Origin: Acidiluteibacter sp963716125
GTDB lineage: Bacteria; Bacteroidota; Bacteroidia; Flavobacteriales_E; Vicingaceae
DNA: 64,000 nucleotides
Direction of reading: 5' to 3'
NCBI GenBank assembly: GCA_963716125.1
Contig: OY970294.1
Span: 2,418,001 to 2,482,000 of the forward strand
In this document: positions 28,968 to 38,644 of the stretch, piece by piece
How positions within the stretch are numbered: the first letter of the stretch is position 1
Layout of the letters: the number at the start of each line of letters is the position of its first letter
Made by a program: the position numbers and the translations under genes
Notes under the pieces: generated by a model
The model's database searches: none
Seen by the model: only the letters and a program-made list of their open reading frames with translations
Told to the model about the DNA's origin: nothing

Positions 28968-29492
28968 GTGGAAAATTCAACTAAAAATATTGATTTTCTT
29001 GCCCTTGAAAATCTTTTTAGATTAAACGAAAATGGTAGGAGCAAAATAGTTACTCAAATCTCTACTAATACCAAAAACTTTCAAGAACTTCTGATATATG
29101 CGTTAAGCGATCAAAAATATGCTTGGAGAGCTACCAACGTTATCAAAAATCATATCAAAAGAAATGACAGCCGAATCATAAAGCATTTAGAAATAATTAT
29201 TAAAAGTCTGAAAATAAAAGAGGTTGGTCATCAGAGAGAATTATTAGGCATTCTATTAAAATGTGATATCCCTGAAAAATTTGAAGGTCGTCTATTTGAC
29301 ATTTGCTGTGGTATTTGGGAAGATATTCATAAAATTCCCTCTACAAGAAGTTTAGCTTTTAAACAAATGAATAACATTGCAAAAAAGTATCCTGAATTAA
29401 AAAGTGAAATTTTATTATTAAGCGAAAACTATTATACTGAAACGCTTTCTCCTGGTATAAAAAAAGGAATTATTCAGTTAATTAATAGTTAA
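28968..29492 (+). CDS. Helical (HEAT/ARM-like) protein of unknown function
   Basis: A 174-residue, wholly helical, charged protein starting at a GTG. Helix pairs such as NFQELLIYALSDQKYAWRAT and DSRIIKHLEIIIKSLKIKEV, then SEILLLSENYYTETLSPGIK, resemble HEAT/ARM-type repeats found in small Bacteroidota proteins annotated as hypothetical. No signal peptide or catalytic motif. It starts 29 bases after the adhesin stub and 31 bases before the metallo-beta-lactamase gene. Function unknown. Confidence 0.6.
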   Translation: MENSTKNIDFLALENLFRLNENGRSKIVTQISTNTKNFQELLIYALSDQKYAWRATNVIKNHIKRNDSRIIKHLEIIIKSLKIKEVGHQRELLGILLKCDIPEKFEGRLFDICCGIWEDIHKIPSTRSLAFKQMNNIAKKYPELKSEILLLSENYYTETLSPGIKKGIIQLINS

Positions 29493-29523
29493 ACCAATCA
29501 CTTTTCATAGAGTTAATTTAATT

Positions 29524-30651
29524 ATGATAAAAAAAAGTTTAAAAATGATAGGAATAGTTATTCTTTCAATTGTAATGTTGATACTAATTGTAGGTGTTTT
29601 ATTTATAAATATCAGTCCTGAATTTGGTGGAAAACCATCAAAAGATCAGATTGAATCGTATAAAAAATCAGGGCACTATGAGGATGGCAAGTTTGTCAAT
29701 TTGGTAGAAACTAATATGGATATGAATTTCAAATCTATGGTTAATTTATTTGTTGAATTTGTAAAAGGGAATCCTAATGGGCGACCAAAAAAAGATTTAC
29801 CTGTAATAGAACACGATTCCTTGGAAATAGCAGAAAATAAGAGTAGAACGCGATTGATTTGGTTTGGGCATTCTGCTTTTCTATTGCAGCTTGATGGTAA
29901 GAATATTTTGATTGATCCAATGTTTGGAAACGTCCCTGCTCCTAACCCATTATTGGGCGGTAAACGTTATTCAAAGGAGCTACCATTAGAAATAAAAGAA
30001 ATTCCTCAAATAGATGCAATTATTTTATCTCATGACCATTACGATCACTTAGATTATGGATCTATTCAAAAATTAAAATCCAAAACGAAAGATTTTTTCG
30101 TGCCATTAGGAGTCGGTGCTCACTTTATAGAATGGGGAATTCCTGCCGAAAATGTCCATGAAATGAATTGGTGGGATGAAACCAAAATAGGCGATATAAA
30201 ACTAGCCTTCACCCCTTCTCGTCATTTTTCAGGTAGAGGTTTAACAGATAGAAACAGCACACTTTGGGGTAGCTGGGTTATAAAAGGTGTAAATGACAAT
30301 ATCTATTTCAGTGGAGATGGAGGTTATGGTACACATTTTAAAGAAATTGGCGAAAAATATGGTCCATTTGATTTTGCTTTGATGGAGTGCGGACAATATA
30401 ATGTTAAGTGGCAGCAAATCCACATGTTGCCCGAAGAAACAGCACAAGCAGCATTAGATGTACAAACAAAAGTGATGATGCCAATACATTGGGCAGCCTT
30501 CACTTTAGCTTTGCACGATTGGAATGAACCTGCTATTAGAGTGAGTAAAAAAGCAAAAGAATTAAACTTACCACTACTTATTCCTAAAATTGGTGCTTCC
30601 ATTTGGTTGGATAGCTTGGATTTGAATCAAGAAGTTTGGTGGAAAAATTAA
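29524..30651 (+). CDS. MBL-fold metal-dependent hydrolase (UlaG/NAPE-PLD-like)
   Basis: A 375-residue protein with an N-terminal membrane anchor (residues 8-30), then a metallo-beta-lactamase fold: GHSAFLLQLDGKNILIDPMF, the metal motif SHDHYDHLDY (HxHxDH, residues about 169-175), TPSRHFSGRGL, IYFSGDGGYG and MPIHWAAF with the last metal His. The pattern is that of the large lipoprotein-like MBL proteins related to NAPE-hydrolysing phospholipase D and UlaG. It probably acts at the periplasmic face. The substrate is unknown; a lipid or phosphoester is plausible from the family only. Confidence 0.85.
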   Translation: MIKKSLKMIGIVILSIVMLILIVGVLFINISPEFGGKPSKDQIESYKKSGHYEDGKFVNLVETNMDMNFKSMVNLFVEFVKGNPNGRPKKDLPVIEHDSLEIAENKSRTRLIWFGHSAFLLQLDGKNILIDPMFGNVPAPNPLLGGKRYSKELPLEIKEIPQIDAIILSHDHYDHLDYGSIQKLKSKTKDFFVPLGVGAHFIEWGIPAENVHEMNWWDETKIGDIKLAFTPSRHFSGRGLTDRNSTLWGSWVIKGVNDNIYFSGDGGYGTHFKEIGEKYGPFDFALMECGQYNVKWQQIHMLPEETAQAALDVQTKVMMPIHWAAFTLALHDWNEPAIRVSKKAKELNLPLLIPKIGASIWLDSLDLNQEVWWKN

Positions 30652-30703
30652 ATATCTAATTAATTAATTGTGTAATTTTAGATTCTCATTAAAATTAAAT
30701 GTG

Positions 30704-30880
30704 ATGAAACGAAATTCAATTATACTTTTAGTAGCCGGGCTTATTGTACTTTCATTGGCTCAGATTATAAACCATTATACTCATTTGCCTGATATCATTA
30801 AAGGTTTATTTGTAGGTACTGGAATTGGTATTTTAATTTTAGCAGTTTTTAAAATTAGAAAAGTGAAATCAAATTTATAA
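30704..30880 (+). CDS. Small two-helix membrane protein
   Basis: A 58-residue protein, MKRNSIILLVAGLIVLSLAQ followed by a His-containing loop and a second helix GLFVGTGIGILILAVFKIRK. I choose the ATG at 30704; an upstream in-frame TTG adds unlikely residues. Two hydrophobic helices with a basic C-terminus fit small inner-membrane proteins of unknown role. It sits between the MBL hydrolase and the YbjQ-like gene. Confidence 0.55.
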   Translation: MKRNSIILLVAGLIVLSLAQIINHYTHLPDIIKGLFVGTGIGILILAVFKIRKVKSNL

Positions 30881-30892
30881 AATCTAAAAAGC

Positions 30893-30900
30893 TAATTTTG
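30893..30900 (+). promoter_or_regulatory. Candidate -7 element (TAATTTTG) for the YbjQ-like gene
   Basis: TAATTTTG matches TAnnTTTG and ends 20 bases before the ATG at 30921. A -33 element is not evident. Confidence 0.4.
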
Positions 30901-30920
30901 ATTAATAAATAACAAAAAAT

Positions 30921-31232
30921 ATGATACTTACTACCACCAATCAAATCGACGGAAGTCCAGCAAAAAGATATTTAGGAATAGTAGCTGGCGAAACTATTAT
31001 TGGAGCCAATGCATTTAAAGACTTTTTTGCTGGTATAAGAGATGTAATTGGAGGTAGATCTTCTGCTTACGAAAGAGTTTTAAGAGAAGCTAAAGCAACT
31101 GCTTTAAAAGAAATGAGTCAACAAGCTACCGAATTGGGAGCAAACGCAGTAATTGGGATAGATTTAGATTATGAAACAATCAGACAAGGAATGTTGATGG
31201 TAGTAGCTACAGGAACAGCAGTAGAAATTTAA
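30921..31232 (+). CDS. ybjQ: YbjQ (DUF74) family protein
   Basis: A 103-residue protein with the YbjQ/UPF0145 pattern: LGIVAGETIIGANAFKDFFA, IRDVIGGRSSAYERVLREA, and the ending GANAVIGIDLDYETI. Family length is 100-110 residues, so it is complete. These proteins form pentameric rings and are sometimes called heavy-metal-binding, without a proven role. The gene overlaps the converging acyltransferase gene by four bases. Confidence 0.9.
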   Translation: MILTTTNQIDGSPAKRYLGIVAGETIIGANAFKDFFAGIRDVIGGRSSAYERVLREAKATALKEMSQQATELGANAVIGIDLDYETIRQGMLMVVATGTAVEI

Positions 31233-32380
31233 CTATCAATCCTTTCTGCTACTCTCATTAATACCGGATTGGCATACATCGTAAGGAATAAATGTCTTAA
31301 TTTAACTTTATCGCCTTCTATTTTTTTCAAGCGGCTTTCCATGTAAATCTTAAAGTCATCTAAATTCTCTTGGCTGTATTCCTTTTTCCAATCACTATTT
31401 TCGTTTAGTAAATCACAAGCTATATAATTATTTGGCCATAGCTTAAAAGTGTTATAAATTTCTTGATCCACAATATGGCTAATTTGTGCTACAAATTTCT
31501 CATCAGCTACATTTTCTAAATTACTAGCTAGTTGATTAATTGGACAACCAAAATGCAAATGAATATGACCTTTCTTCCCTTCAATTCCTCGCATCATACT
31601 TATCAAATCTTCTTGAGGACCTTTAACGTATTCTTTATCTTCTGATTTCGCCAACAACTCAGGAAGTATCAGAAAATCACAGGGGTTATATTCATAAGAA
31701 ATACTCACCGGAACTATATTTAATGATTGTAAATGCTTAACAGGATCTTTCCTCCCTGCAATCGACAACATTTTTATTAAACCTGGTTGAGTTTTATCAA
31801 TTCCATTTTTGGTTCTTCCTTCTCGTTGAGCTATCCAAACGCTCTCATTATCATTTTTTATAGAATGAGCAATATAGTTGGACAATTGTATAGAGGCTAA
31901 TACCTTATCCTTACCTTGTTTTCCTCTTTTAACGATAAAGCTTTTATTTAAACGAACTAAATCGTTAATCCAAGGTTCTTTCACCAAATTATCACCAATA
32001 GCAATTCGTGCAGTTTCATATCCTTTTTCATTGAGCATCAAGTTCATTAATGCGGAATCTAAAACGATATCTCGGTGGGTAGACAAAAACAAATAGGCTT
32101 TACCTTTTTCTATATTTTCTAATCCTGAGTGAGTAAACGATGTGGAGGTTTTTTGAATAACAAAATCCATCATTTTAGTAATTAAACCACTCTGAAATTC
32201 CTTTACAGTCTCAACTTTATGAAGTTTTTCTTCTATTTGCTCAAATGGAACTTTAGACTGAAAAGCATAATCAACTAAACCTCTAAACTCCTTAACTTTA
32301 AGCAAACGAGCTATTCCAGCCTTAACTTCATTATCATGCAGTGGTCTTATATCTTCGAAATCCATTGAATTTACATCCAT
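31229..32380 (-). CDS. PlsC-type 1-acyl-glycerol-3-phosphate acyltransferase-like protein
   Basis: A 383-residue protein with the acyltransferase signature HxxxxD in LFLSTHRDIVLDSALMN (His about 102), the second motif FIVKRGKQGKD, and SVWIAQREGRTKNGIDKTQP as the glycerolphosphate-binding block. It is longer than PlsC because of N- and C-terminal helical extensions, which matches a Bacteroidota branch usually annotated as 1-acyl-sn-glycerol-3-phosphate acyltransferase. It should transfer acyl groups to a lysolipid at the inner membrane. It is read against its neighbours and has its own upstream gap (32381-32485). Confidence 0.82.
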   Translation of the reverse strand: MDVNSMDFEDIRPLHDNEVKAGIARLLKVKEFRGLVDYAFQSKVPFEQIEEKLHKVETVKEFQSGLITKMMDFVIQKTSTSFTHSGLENIEKGKAYLFLSTHRDIVLDSALMNLMLNEKGYETARIAIGDNLVKEPWINDLVRLNKSFIVKRGKQGKDKVLASIQLSNYIAHSIKNDNESVWIAQREGRTKNGIDKTQPGLIKMLSIAGRKDPVKHLQSLNIVPVSISYEYNPCDFLILPELLAKSEDKEYVKGPQEDLISMMRGIEGKKGHIHLHFGCPINQLASNLENVADEKFVAQISHIVDQEIYNTFKLWPNNYIACDLLNENSDWKKEYSQENLDDFKIYMESRLKKIEGDKVKLRHLFLTMYANPVLMRVAERIDS

Positions 32381-32485
32381 TCTAGTCTATCTTTAGCTTT
32401 ATTGACTTATAAATTTAAATAAAGCAACTTAAAGCTTAATTGGTATTACTTTTGCGCAAATAAAAGCCCAAAGATACTAATAGCA

Positions 32486-33013
32486 ATGAAAATAAGAGAT
32501 AAAAAGTTAGCCTATAAAGGTTTTTATGAGCTTTATAAAGTTGATATAATTGATGAAACCAATAATAAAACAATTGGTAGAGAACAATTTAAAACTTATA
32601 ATTCTGTAGCAGCCTTAGTTTGGAATACTTCAACTCAAAAAATTATTTTAGTAAAACAATTTAGAGTAGGCGCCGAAAAAGAGATAATAGAAATACCAGC
32701 AGGCAAAAGAGATAATGAAACTGAATCAACTTCAGAAACTATTACGAGGGAAATTGAAGAGGAAATTGGCTACCAAACTGATAAATTGAAAGAAATAGCT
32801 TGTTTTTATACCACTCCAGGACCTGTAACCGAGAAAATGACACTTTTTTATGCCGAAGTGAGTCAAAAAATAGGCAAAGGTGGCGGTGTAGCAGATGAAA
32901 ATGAGCAGATTGAAATTATTGAAATAGATTCAATTACATTTTTAAAAACAAAATTTGAAGATGCTAAAACCATCCTTGGTCAACAATGGTTTCAAATTCA
33001 TCAAAAAAAATAA
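32486..33013 (+). CDS. Nudix hydrolase (ADP-ribose pyrophosphatase-like)
   Basis: A 175-residue Nudix protein. The Nudix box appears at about residues 72-95 as PAGKRDNETES followed by TREIEEEIGYQ; the first spacing has one extra residue compared with the GX5EX7REUXEEXGU pattern, but the REXXEE core is exact. The downstream phrase FYTTPGPVTEKMTLFYAEV is typical of the ADP-ribose/NDP-sugar pyrophosphatase branch. It cleaves nucleoside diphosphates linked to another group and is cytosolic. The gene is alone, 34 bases before the BatA-domain gene. Confidence 0.88.
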   Translation: MKIRDKKLAYKGFYELYKVDIIDETNNKTIGREQFKTYNSVAALVWNTSTQKIILVKQFRVGAEKEIIEIPAGKRDNETESTSETITREIEEEIGYQTDKLKEIACFYTTPGPVTEKMTLFYAEVSQKIGKGGGVADENEQIEIIEIDSITFLKTKFEDAKTILGQQWFQIHQKK

Positions 33014-33047
33014 CTCTCAACTGCTTTCAAATTTGTAATTTCGACCT

Positions 33048-35070
33048 TTGATGAAATTTCTTTATCCAGACTTTCTTTACGCCCTATTCGCAATAGCGAT
33101 TCCTATAATCATTCACCTGTTTAACTTTAGGCGATATAAAACTGTTTATTTCACCAATGTTCGCTTTTTAAAAAATGTTCAGGAAGAAACCAATTCTACC
33201 AATAAACTCAAGCATTTACTGGTTTTATTAAGTAGAATATTGGCAATTATTTTCTTGGTTCTTGCATTTGCACAACCATTTTTACCACAATCAGATAAAG
33301 CAGTAAAAGTGGGCAATTCAATTGTCGGAATATACCTCGATAACTCTTTTAGTATGCAAGGTCAAAGCGAAAATGGTAGCTTGATAGATATTGCTAAAAA
33401 TAAAGGTCTAAGTATTTTGGATGCGTATAAAGCAGATGATCGATTTGTCCTCTTAACCAATGATTTTGAAGGGAAACATCAAAGAGCAGTCAATAAAGAG
33501 GAGTTTGTAGAGTATTTGCAAACTGTCGATTTAAGTGCTTCAGTTAAAAATAGTTTAGAAGTTCAAAATAGATTAAATGATATCATAAAAACAGATGAGG
33601 CTGCCAATAAGAATATGTATATCATATCTGATTTTCAAAAAAGCACAACTAATATTGAACTTTTAAAAGATGATAGTACAGTTAGCCTAAGCCTATTACC
33701 CATCTCCTCCACTCAAACAGACAATTTATACATTGATAGTTGTTGGTTTTACAGTCCTTACAGACAAGCTAATAGTGCTGAAAAATTGGTGGTGAAAATT
33801 GTGAATAATTCAGAAAAAAATTACGAAAATATTCCAATCAATATAGAAATTAATGGAAAAACAAAAACTCCAGCGAGTTTTAATATTGAAGCCAATCAAA
33901 CGATATATGATACTTTGAGTTATACCAACTCTTTAAAAGGTATTCAATTGGGTAAAATTAGCATTAAAGACTACCCTATCAGCTTTGATGATGATTTCTA
34001 CTTTAGCTATTCATTAAGCGAAAGTATCGCCATAACTGTTATTAACGAAAGCGACAATAGCAAGGCTATGCAAGCTTTATTTGGTGCGGATGATTTTTTT
34101 AAGCTCACGCAGATTTCTAGAAATCAAATTGATTTTGCAAGTTTTAAAACACAACAATTGATTGTTTTAAATGGTCTAGCCACTATCACTTCAGGTCTTG
34201 TGGATGAACTACAGAAATTTGTAAAATCAGGTGGAAGTTTATTTATTTTTCCTACCATGCATGAAGGCGGAATAAATACGAACAATTTAATACAAAAATT
34301 TGGTATTCAAATTAATAATAAGAATAATACTCCAACAAAAATTGATTATTTGAATACTAATTCAGCTATTTATCAAAATGTGTTTGAAGAGATTCCAAAA
34401 AACCTGAATCTACCTTTAGTCAACTCTTATTATACTATTTCTTCTCAAGCTGAAGTATTATTAAGAATGCAAAATAGGAAAGCTTATTTGATTCGAAAGG
34501 AATTTGAAAAAGGCAATGTTTATCTTGCTGCAAGTTCACTAGATAATGAAGTATCTAATTTTGCACAACATGCTATTTTTGTACCTACTATGTATAATAT
34601 AGCTTTAAATAGCCAATCTCAAAATAAATTATTTTATGTATTAAATGAAAATAACAGAGTAACTGTAAATGCAGAAAATAGCTCAGAATCTCCTTTAATT
34701 ATTAAAGGAAATGGAGTCGATTTTATACCTGAGCAAAGATTTGTAGATGGAAATATTGATCTTTACCTTCATTCAAAGATTACACAAGCAAATAATTATA
34801 GCATTTATAAATCCGATCAACCAATTGAAGGTTTAAGCTTAAATTATAACAGAAAAAGAATCAAAATTAGATTTTTATACAATCAATCAATTAAAGGATC
34901 TACTTTTAAAAAGTGGATTAACTGATGTAAATATAATGGAAAGCAACAATGAAATTTTAAGCAAAGAAATTAGCGAAAGCAGAGATGGAATTTCCTATTG
35001 GAAGTATTGTATCATTTTATGTTTGCTTTTTATTGCCTTTGAAGTACTTTTGCTACGTCTTTTTAAATAA
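33048..35070 (+). CDS. BatA-domain membrane protein, frameshifted near the C-terminus
   Basis: Opens with the BatA/aerotolerance N-terminal domain (LYPDFLYALFAIAIPIIIHL and NFRRYKTVYFTNVRFLK) with two membrane helices, then a von Willebrand-like part (VGIYLDNSFSMQGQ) and a beta-rich region. A run of five A at 34853-34857 shifts the frame and stops it at 34925. With four A the frame continues ESKLDFYTINQLKDLLLKSG and ends with a membrane helix (CIILCLLFIAFEVLLLRLFK) at the stop 35068-35070, as in full-length relatives of about 675 residues. The role is unproven. It is followed 11 bases later by the dihydroorotase-like gene. Confidence 0.85.
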
Positions 35071-35081
35071 AAATAAAAGAA

Positions 35082-36356
35082 ATGAAACTGTTTATTGAAG
35101 CTGCCAAAATCATTGATAGAGGATCTAAGTATCACAACCAAATAGTTGATTTGTATATCAATAATGGTAAAATAGAGCAGATTGGTAAAAAATTGAAAGC
35201 ACTAGAGGGAGTTGATACTTTCACATATAGGAATCTACACCTGTCTCCAGGATGGTTAGATTTAAGAGCAAATTTCTCCGATCCTGGCAATGAACATAAA
35301 GAAACCTTAGAAAGTGGAATTAAAGCAGCTGCAGCAGGCGGATTTACAGCCGTGGTGCTATCTCCAGCTACTGAACCTGTAGTAGATAGCAAATCTATTG
35401 TAGAGTATATTTTAAACAAATCAAAAAATTCAATTGTTGATCTTTATCCAACTGGAAGTGTTTCTAAAGGATTAAAGGGTGAAGAATTAGCAGAGTTGAA
35501 CGATATGCATTTAGCAGGCGCTATTGCTTTTACAGATGATAAATCGAGCATACAGAATCCAAATCTATTGAAAGTGGCTTTGCTTTATTGCAAGTCTTTT
35601 GATGGATTAATTATGTCTTTTGCTGACCACAAGGATCTAAGTTATAAAGGTATGATGCATGAAGGCGAAAAAAGTACGCATTTAGGTTTAAAAGGTATTC
35701 CGGCTTTAGCAGAAGAAATAATTATTAATAGAGATTTATATTTAGTAGAATATACAGAAGGAAAACTGCATTTTAATACGGTAAGTACTTCAGGAAGTGT
35801 AGATTTAATCAAAGAAGCTAAAAAGAAAGGGTTAAAAATAACCGCAGATGTTGGAGCAGCCCATTTACTATTAGATGATAGCAATTTGGAAGATTTTGAC
35901 AGTAGATTTAAAGTACAACCACCTTTTAGAGATAAAAAACATATACAAGCATTGATTAAAGGTCTAAAATCAGGCGCAATAGACGCTATTTGTTCTGATC
36001 ACCAAGCTGAAGATATTGAAAATAAAAAAAGAGAGTTTGATTATGCTGCTTTTGGAATCATCAATCTACAAACGGCTTATGCAGCTGCAAATACAGCCTT
36101 AAAAGGTAAATTAGAGATAGAAGAAATTATAGAAAAATTGAGCCACCAACCTCGAAAGATTTTAGGTTTGGAAACCATTGAAATTAAAGAAGGTGCGACG
36201 GCAAACCTGACGCTTTTTGATCCTGATTTAGAGTGGACTTTAGAGAAAAAGGCTATTTTATCTAAATCATTTAACAGCCCATTTATAGGAATGAAATTAA
36301 TTGGCAAAGCATTAGGAGTAATCAATAACAATAAAATGAGTTTAAAAGTAAACTGA
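35082..36356 (+). CDS. Dihydroorotase-like amidohydrolase with a degenerate metal site
   Basis: A 424-residue protein clearly of the dihydroorotase family: LSPGWLDLRANFSDPGNEHK, ETLESGIKAAAAGGFTAVVL, the segment KVQPPFRDKKHIQALIKGLK and CSDHQAEDIENKK. The family's metal-binding DxHxH is replaced here by DLRAN, and the HVST His is replaced by Asn (FNTVSTSGS), whereas the late His and Asp (ADVGAAHL, CSDH) remain. Loss of two of the metal-binding His suggests it cannot hydrolyse dihydroorotate alone. Such non-canonical copies are common in Bacteroidota and may act as structural partner of aspartate carbamoyltransferase. It overlaps the next gene by one base. Confidence 0.85.
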   Translation: MKLFIEAAKIIDRGSKYHNQIVDLYINNGKIEQIGKKLKALEGVDTFTYRNLHLSPGWLDLRANFSDPGNEHKETLESGIKAAAAGGFTAVVLSPATEPVVDSKSIVEYILNKSKNSIVDLYPTGSVSKGLKGEELAELNDMHLAGAIAFTDDKSSIQNPNLLKVALLYCKSFDGLIMSFADHKDLSYKGMMHEGEKSTHLGLKGIPALAEEIIINRDLYLVEYTEGKLHFNTVSTSGSVDLIKEAKKKGLKITADVGAAHLLLDDSNLEDFDSRFKVQPPFRDKKHIQALIKGLKSGAIDAICSDHQAEDIENKKREFDYAAFGIINLQTAYAAANTALKGKLEIEEIIEKLSHQPRKILGLETIEIKEGATANLTLFDPDLEWTLEKKAILSKSFNSPFIGMKLIGKALGVINNNKMSLKVN

Positions 36357-37033
36357 TGAGAAAAGTATTAAGCGCTTCACTCCTATTTATATTTATCTTC
36401 TTATGCTTTAATAGTCAAGCACAGGAGGACAATAAGATTTTTAAGTCAAGAAAATCAAATTACGAAGTTGAGCTTAAAACAAAATCTCTTAAAGCTGTAG
36501 AAAAGTATTTAGCCGATTATTTTGATAGAAATGTAGAGATGGATTCCACTTTTCATTTTACTTCTATTCAATCGAAATTTAGAATCATAAGCGACACACT
36601 AAAAGTTAAACGTAAGCAGGATACTATTATTCATGATACAACGATGGTTTCTGCAAGAATTCTATATTGCATATCATCTGATAATATTGCAATTGACACT
36701 TTAAGTCTTTATTTAGATTCTACTTATAATATATTAGACAGCAATGGCTTGAAATTAAATATGGCTATCAAAATGGCCAACGGACACATTGTTAGTATTA
36801 ACACCGCAAAGGAAAAAGTGAAAGAGGATTACGCCAATGCGCTATGGAATTCTATTGAATTAAAAAGAGGAAAAGTAGAGAACTACGCTAGAAAAGGATA
36901 TGAAATAGGCAAACCTCTCACCTACTACTACTTTGAAGGTATTTGTACTACTTGCTCTTATCAAATCATAAGAGTTCAATTAGATGCTGAAACCGCTAAA
37001 GTAGCAAGTGAATATAAGGAAAAGACTGATTAA
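36356..37033 (+). CDS. Secreted protein of unknown function (DUF4468-like region possible)
   Basis: A 225-residue protein with a signal peptide (residues 1-22, ending NSQAQ), rich in Lys and Asp, whose start codon overlaps the stop of the dihydroorotase-like gene (ATGA). Segments such as TKSLKAVEKYLADYFDRNVE and ILYCISSDNIAIDTLSLYL show no catalytic pattern, though a Cys pair occurs late (GICTTCSYQIIRV). The overlap implies translational coupling. I do not recognise the family with confidence. Confidence 0.6.
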   Translation: MRKVLSASLLFIFIFLCFNSQAQEDNKIFKSRKSNYEVELKTKSLKAVEKYLADYFDRNVEMDSTFHFTSIQSKFRIISDTLKVKRKQDTIIHDTTMVSARILYCISSDNIAIDTLSLYLDSTYNILDSNGLKLNMAIKMANGHIVSINTAKEKVKEDYANALWNSIELKRGKVENYARKGYEIGKPLTYYYFEGICTTCSYQIIRVQLDAETAKVASEYKEKTD

Positions 37034-37035
37034 GT

Positions 37036-37908
37036 TTATTCTAATTCTCCAAACGCTCCATTTTGGTAATCTACAATGGCTTGATGAATTTCGGCTTTTG
37101 TATTCATAACAAAAGGGCCATGTGAAACCATAGGCTCATTGATAGGCTCACCACTCATTAATAGTACGGTAGATTCTTCAGTTGCTTTAATTTCAATCAC
37201 TTCCCCTTCATTTTTAAATAAAACAAAATGATCTGTGTCCGCTACTCTTTCATTCACCGTTATTTTTCCTGAAATTACCACTAACGCAGTGTTGTAATGG
37301 GCAGGAAATTCAAATTGAGCAATTGCACCACTTTTAAGCTTGGTATTTAATAAATGTAAAGGTGTAAATGTAGTTGCAGCTCCTTTAATTTCCTTGTATT
37401 CTCCTGCTATTACTTCTATTTCACCATTATTATCAGGCAATGTATATTTAGAAATATCTTGATTAGCAATGGCTTGATATTTCGGTTGACTCATTTTATC
37501 TTTTGCTGGCAAATTCACCCACAACTGAACCATTTGAAAATAGCCACCCTTTTTTGAGAATTCTTCTTCATGAGATTCTTTATGTAAAACACCTGAAGCA
37601 GCAGTCATCCATTGCACATCCCCTTCAGCAATTATACCGCCACCACCATAACTATCTTGATGTGCCACTTTACCTTCATAGGCAATGGTTACCGTTTCAA
37701 AACCTCTGTGTGGATGCACACCAACCCCTTTTGGTTGATCTGAAGGTGGAAATTTAAATTTAGAATTGTAATCCAACATAATAAACGGATCCATTCTGTT
37801 AGGAACTAAACCAATAGTAGATGGTATAAAATTATGTACTCTAAAACCATCCCCAACAAAATGTGCAGGTGGTGGAGCAATTATTTGTTCAATCTGTTTT
37901 AATTTCAT
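37036..37908 (-). CDS. Pirin family protein
   Basis: A 290-residue bicupin with the pirin signature GVGVHPHRGFETVTIAYEGK, the metal ligands HPH..H in HPHRGFETV and VAHQDSYGGGG, and DVQWMTAASGVLHKESHEE. Length and the C-terminal cupin domain (LLNTKLKSGAIAQFEFPA) fit the family. Pirins bind an iron and some act as quercetinases. It is transcribed toward, and three bases from, the upstream secreted-protein gene, and divergently from the Crp/Fnr regulator at 37994. Confidence 0.92.
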   Translation of the reverse strand: MKLKQIEQIIAPPPAHFVGDGFRVHNFIPSTIGLVPNRMDPFIMLDYNSKFKFPPSDQPKGVGVHPHRGFETVTIAYEGKVAHQDSYGGGGIIAEGDVQWMTAASGVLHKESHEEEFSKKGGYFQMVQLWVNLPAKDKMSQPKYQAIANQDISKYTLPDNNGEIEVIAGEYKEIKGAATTFTPLHLLNTKLKSGAIAQFEFPAHYNTALVVISGKITVNERVADTDHFVLFKNEGEVIEIKATEESTVLLMSGEPINEPMVSHGPFVMNTKAEIHQAIVDYQNGAFGELE

Positions 37909-37993
37909 TTTTTAAAATTAAGAAATTTTGAAAGGATTATAGGGGTCAAAACAGATTATACTTATCTTCATACTTGATATTTAAAGATTAGAT

Positions 37994-38566
37994 ATGGAAA
38001 AATTATTTCAAGAGATATACAACCATCCACTTATTACAGAAAATGAATTAGAAATAATTGCTCAATCCCATGTAAAAGTTACATTTAAAAAAGGCGATTA
38101 TTTATTAAAAGAAAACGAAATTGCAAATGAATATTACTTGATAGAAAGTGGATTATTCAGATCTTATTTAATTGATTTTAATGGAAATGAAATAACAATT
38201 GATTTTTTTAGTTCCAATCAAATATTAATTGAGGTTTCTTCCTTATTTCAAAGAGTTTCTACTCTAGAAAATTTAGAAGCAATCACTAATGGTGTTGCAT
38301 GGAAAATTGAATTTGAAGAATTTCAACAACTTTATCATCAAATTAAAGGTTTTAATGAATGGGGACGAGCTTGGATGTCTAATCAATTGTTTATTTCTAA
38401 AGAAAGATCAATTGATATGTTGACAAAAAGCGCAGCAGAAAGATATTTACAATTAATAAAAACTAAGCCTGAAGTTATTAAATACGCTCCTCTTAAATAC
38501 ATAGCCTCTTATTTAGGCATAACAGACTCATCGTTAAGCCGAATTCGTAAGGAAGTTACTTTATAA
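37994..38566 (+). CDS. Crp/Fnr family transcriptional regulator
   Basis: A 190-residue protein with a cyclic-nucleotide-binding-like beta roll (FKKGDYLLKENEIANEYYLI, ESGLFRSYLIDFNGNEITID) and a C-terminal helix-turn-helix (PLKYIASYLGITDSSLSRIR). It is the Bacteroidota type without conserved cAMP- or Fe-S-binding residues, often named Crp/Fnr family. It lies divergent to the pirin gene and 79 bases upstream of a VOC gene on the same strand, so either could be a target; that is inferred from position only. Confidence 0.88.
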   Translation: MEKLFQEIYNHPLITENELEIIAQSHVKVTFKKGDYLLKENEIANEYYLIESGLFRSYLIDFNGNEITIDFFSSNQILIEVSSLFQRVSTLENLEAITNGVAWKIEFEEFQQLYHQIKGFNEWGRAWMSNQLFISKERSIDMLTKSAAERYLQLIKTKPEVIKYAPLKYIASYLGITDSSLSRIRKEVTL

Positions 38567-38644
38567 GTTGATTTCTTGACCTATGGCAAGTAAAAACATT
38601 TGATTTGCAATTAATTTAGTAGTCTAATTTTAAAACTTATAATT

